This document shows, in pieces, positions 63,656 to 64,000 of a DNA stretch of 64,000 nt. The notes below the pieces were generated by a model that was not told the DNA's origin, did not search any database, and saw only the letters and a program-made list of their open reading frames with translations. The translations under genes and the position numbers were made by a program. How positions within the stretch are numbered: the first letter of the stretch is position 1; the number at the start of each line of letters is the position of its first letter. The DNA comes from Salinibaculum sp. SYNS191 (lineage in GTDB: Archaea > Halobacteriota > Halobacteria > Halobacteriales > Haloarculaceae), in NCBI RefSeq assembly GCF_037338445.1, contig NZ_CP147838.1:806001-870000 (forward strand), given 5' to 3'.

Positions 63656-64000
63656 TCAGGTCTCGCCACCGGATGGAGTGTGGAATTTCTGTCCTGGGGA
63701 GAACTGCGTGAGTTCGTCGATTCGGGCTTCGAGCGTTTCGATTTCCTCGCGCAGTTCGTCGGCTTCTGGGTCGTCGGTCGCAGCGAGTTGGTCCTTGAGT
63801 CCCTGGAGTCGGGTCTCTTTGCGGTCTTCGTCAACCTCGGCCTTGCGAACGTACTCGCTCTCGTCGATCTCGTAGACCTCCTCGGGCGAGAGTTCGGTCA
63901 CCTCGAGGGCCTCGTCGACTTTGTCGGCATCGACTGTGGTCACGCGCTCGCGGTCGATACCCGCTTCTTCGAGCGTTGCCAGCACGTCCGGATCGTCTTT
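63656..64000 (-). CDS. Helical protein, 5' end outside window
   Basis: The minus-strand frame is open to the window end (KDDPDVLATLEEAGIDRERV), so the start is likely to the right. Visible: about 114 residues, acidic, helical, with a coiled-coil-like RLQGLKDQLAATDDPEADEL and a Ser/Gly end. It reads toward the array. Not recognised. Confidence 0.5.
   Translation of the reverse strand, partial: KDDPDVLATLEEAGIDRERVTTVDADKVDEALEVTELSPEEVYEIDESEYVRKAEVDEDRKETRLQGLKDQLAATDDPEADELREEIETLEARIDELTQFSPGQKFHTPSGGET

Noticed and set aside
63442..63834. Minus-strand frame near the window end
   Set aside because: Its first half is a shadow of the helical gene ending at 63656; the second half (VKQDGTGVRIAWGDC) looks slightly protein-like, but no start or motif supports a gene.

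Overview
The window is high-GC DNA from a halophilic archaeon. The proteins are acidic, there are Tat/lipobox signals and archaeal Cdc48, RadB, Orc1/Cdc6, PhoU, HTH_10 and archaellin-like pilin families, and many genes have TATA boxes about 25 nt before a leaderless start. The family Haloarculaceae is plausible but cannot be shown from these bases. No tRNA, rRNA or CRISPR array was seen.

Left part (1 to about 35 kb) is ordinary core chromosome. In order it holds: phosphate uptake (pstA tail, pstB, two phoU); a Tat lipoprotein; radB; an RNase H-fold protein; a LarC-DUF952 fusion; a ferredoxin/CDGSH iron-sulfur protein; a universal stress protein; Cdc48; a DUF998 protein; an RND exporter; and a CBS protein with a ribosome-hibernation-like tail. 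Next is a ba3-type terminal oxidase operon, divergent from a copper-ATPase operon of the CcoI type, so oxidase and probable copper supply share one intergenic region. Then come small regulators (a duplicated pair, and an HTH_10 gene with two palindromic operators), a PiT phosphate permease, a BolA-glutaredoxin pair, and a response regulator with a hybrid REC-PAS-PAS histidine kinase.

Right part (about 35.4 kb to the end) looks like an integrated element. It begins with a tyrosine integrase, a J-domain/zinc-finger operon with a PadR regulator, a control region dense in palindromes, a phage-repressor-like wHTH and an Orc1/Cdc6 replication protein. Two type IV pilin genes flank an HTH/LAGLIDADG-like gene. 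Then a compact, almost gapless plus-strand array of about 19 kb (44.4-63.3 kb) encodes a 1587-residue membrane-anchored surface protein, a secreted subtilase, secreted and membrane proteins, many tiny membrane proteins and a HerA/VirB4-like ATPase. Genes overlap by ATGA/TGATG and use strong Shine-Dalgarno motifs (GGAGGTGA-like), unlike the leaderless genes of the core.

My best reading is that this array makes a cell-surface or particle machine (plasmid-vesicle, pleomorphic-virus-like or conjugation-like), carried with its own integrase and replication initiator. No recognised capsid, relaxase or terminase was found, so the type is open. Two genes in the element (near 37.7 kb and 57.3 kb) appear broken by single-base frameshifts. 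The right end of the element and its attachment sites were not found in the window.
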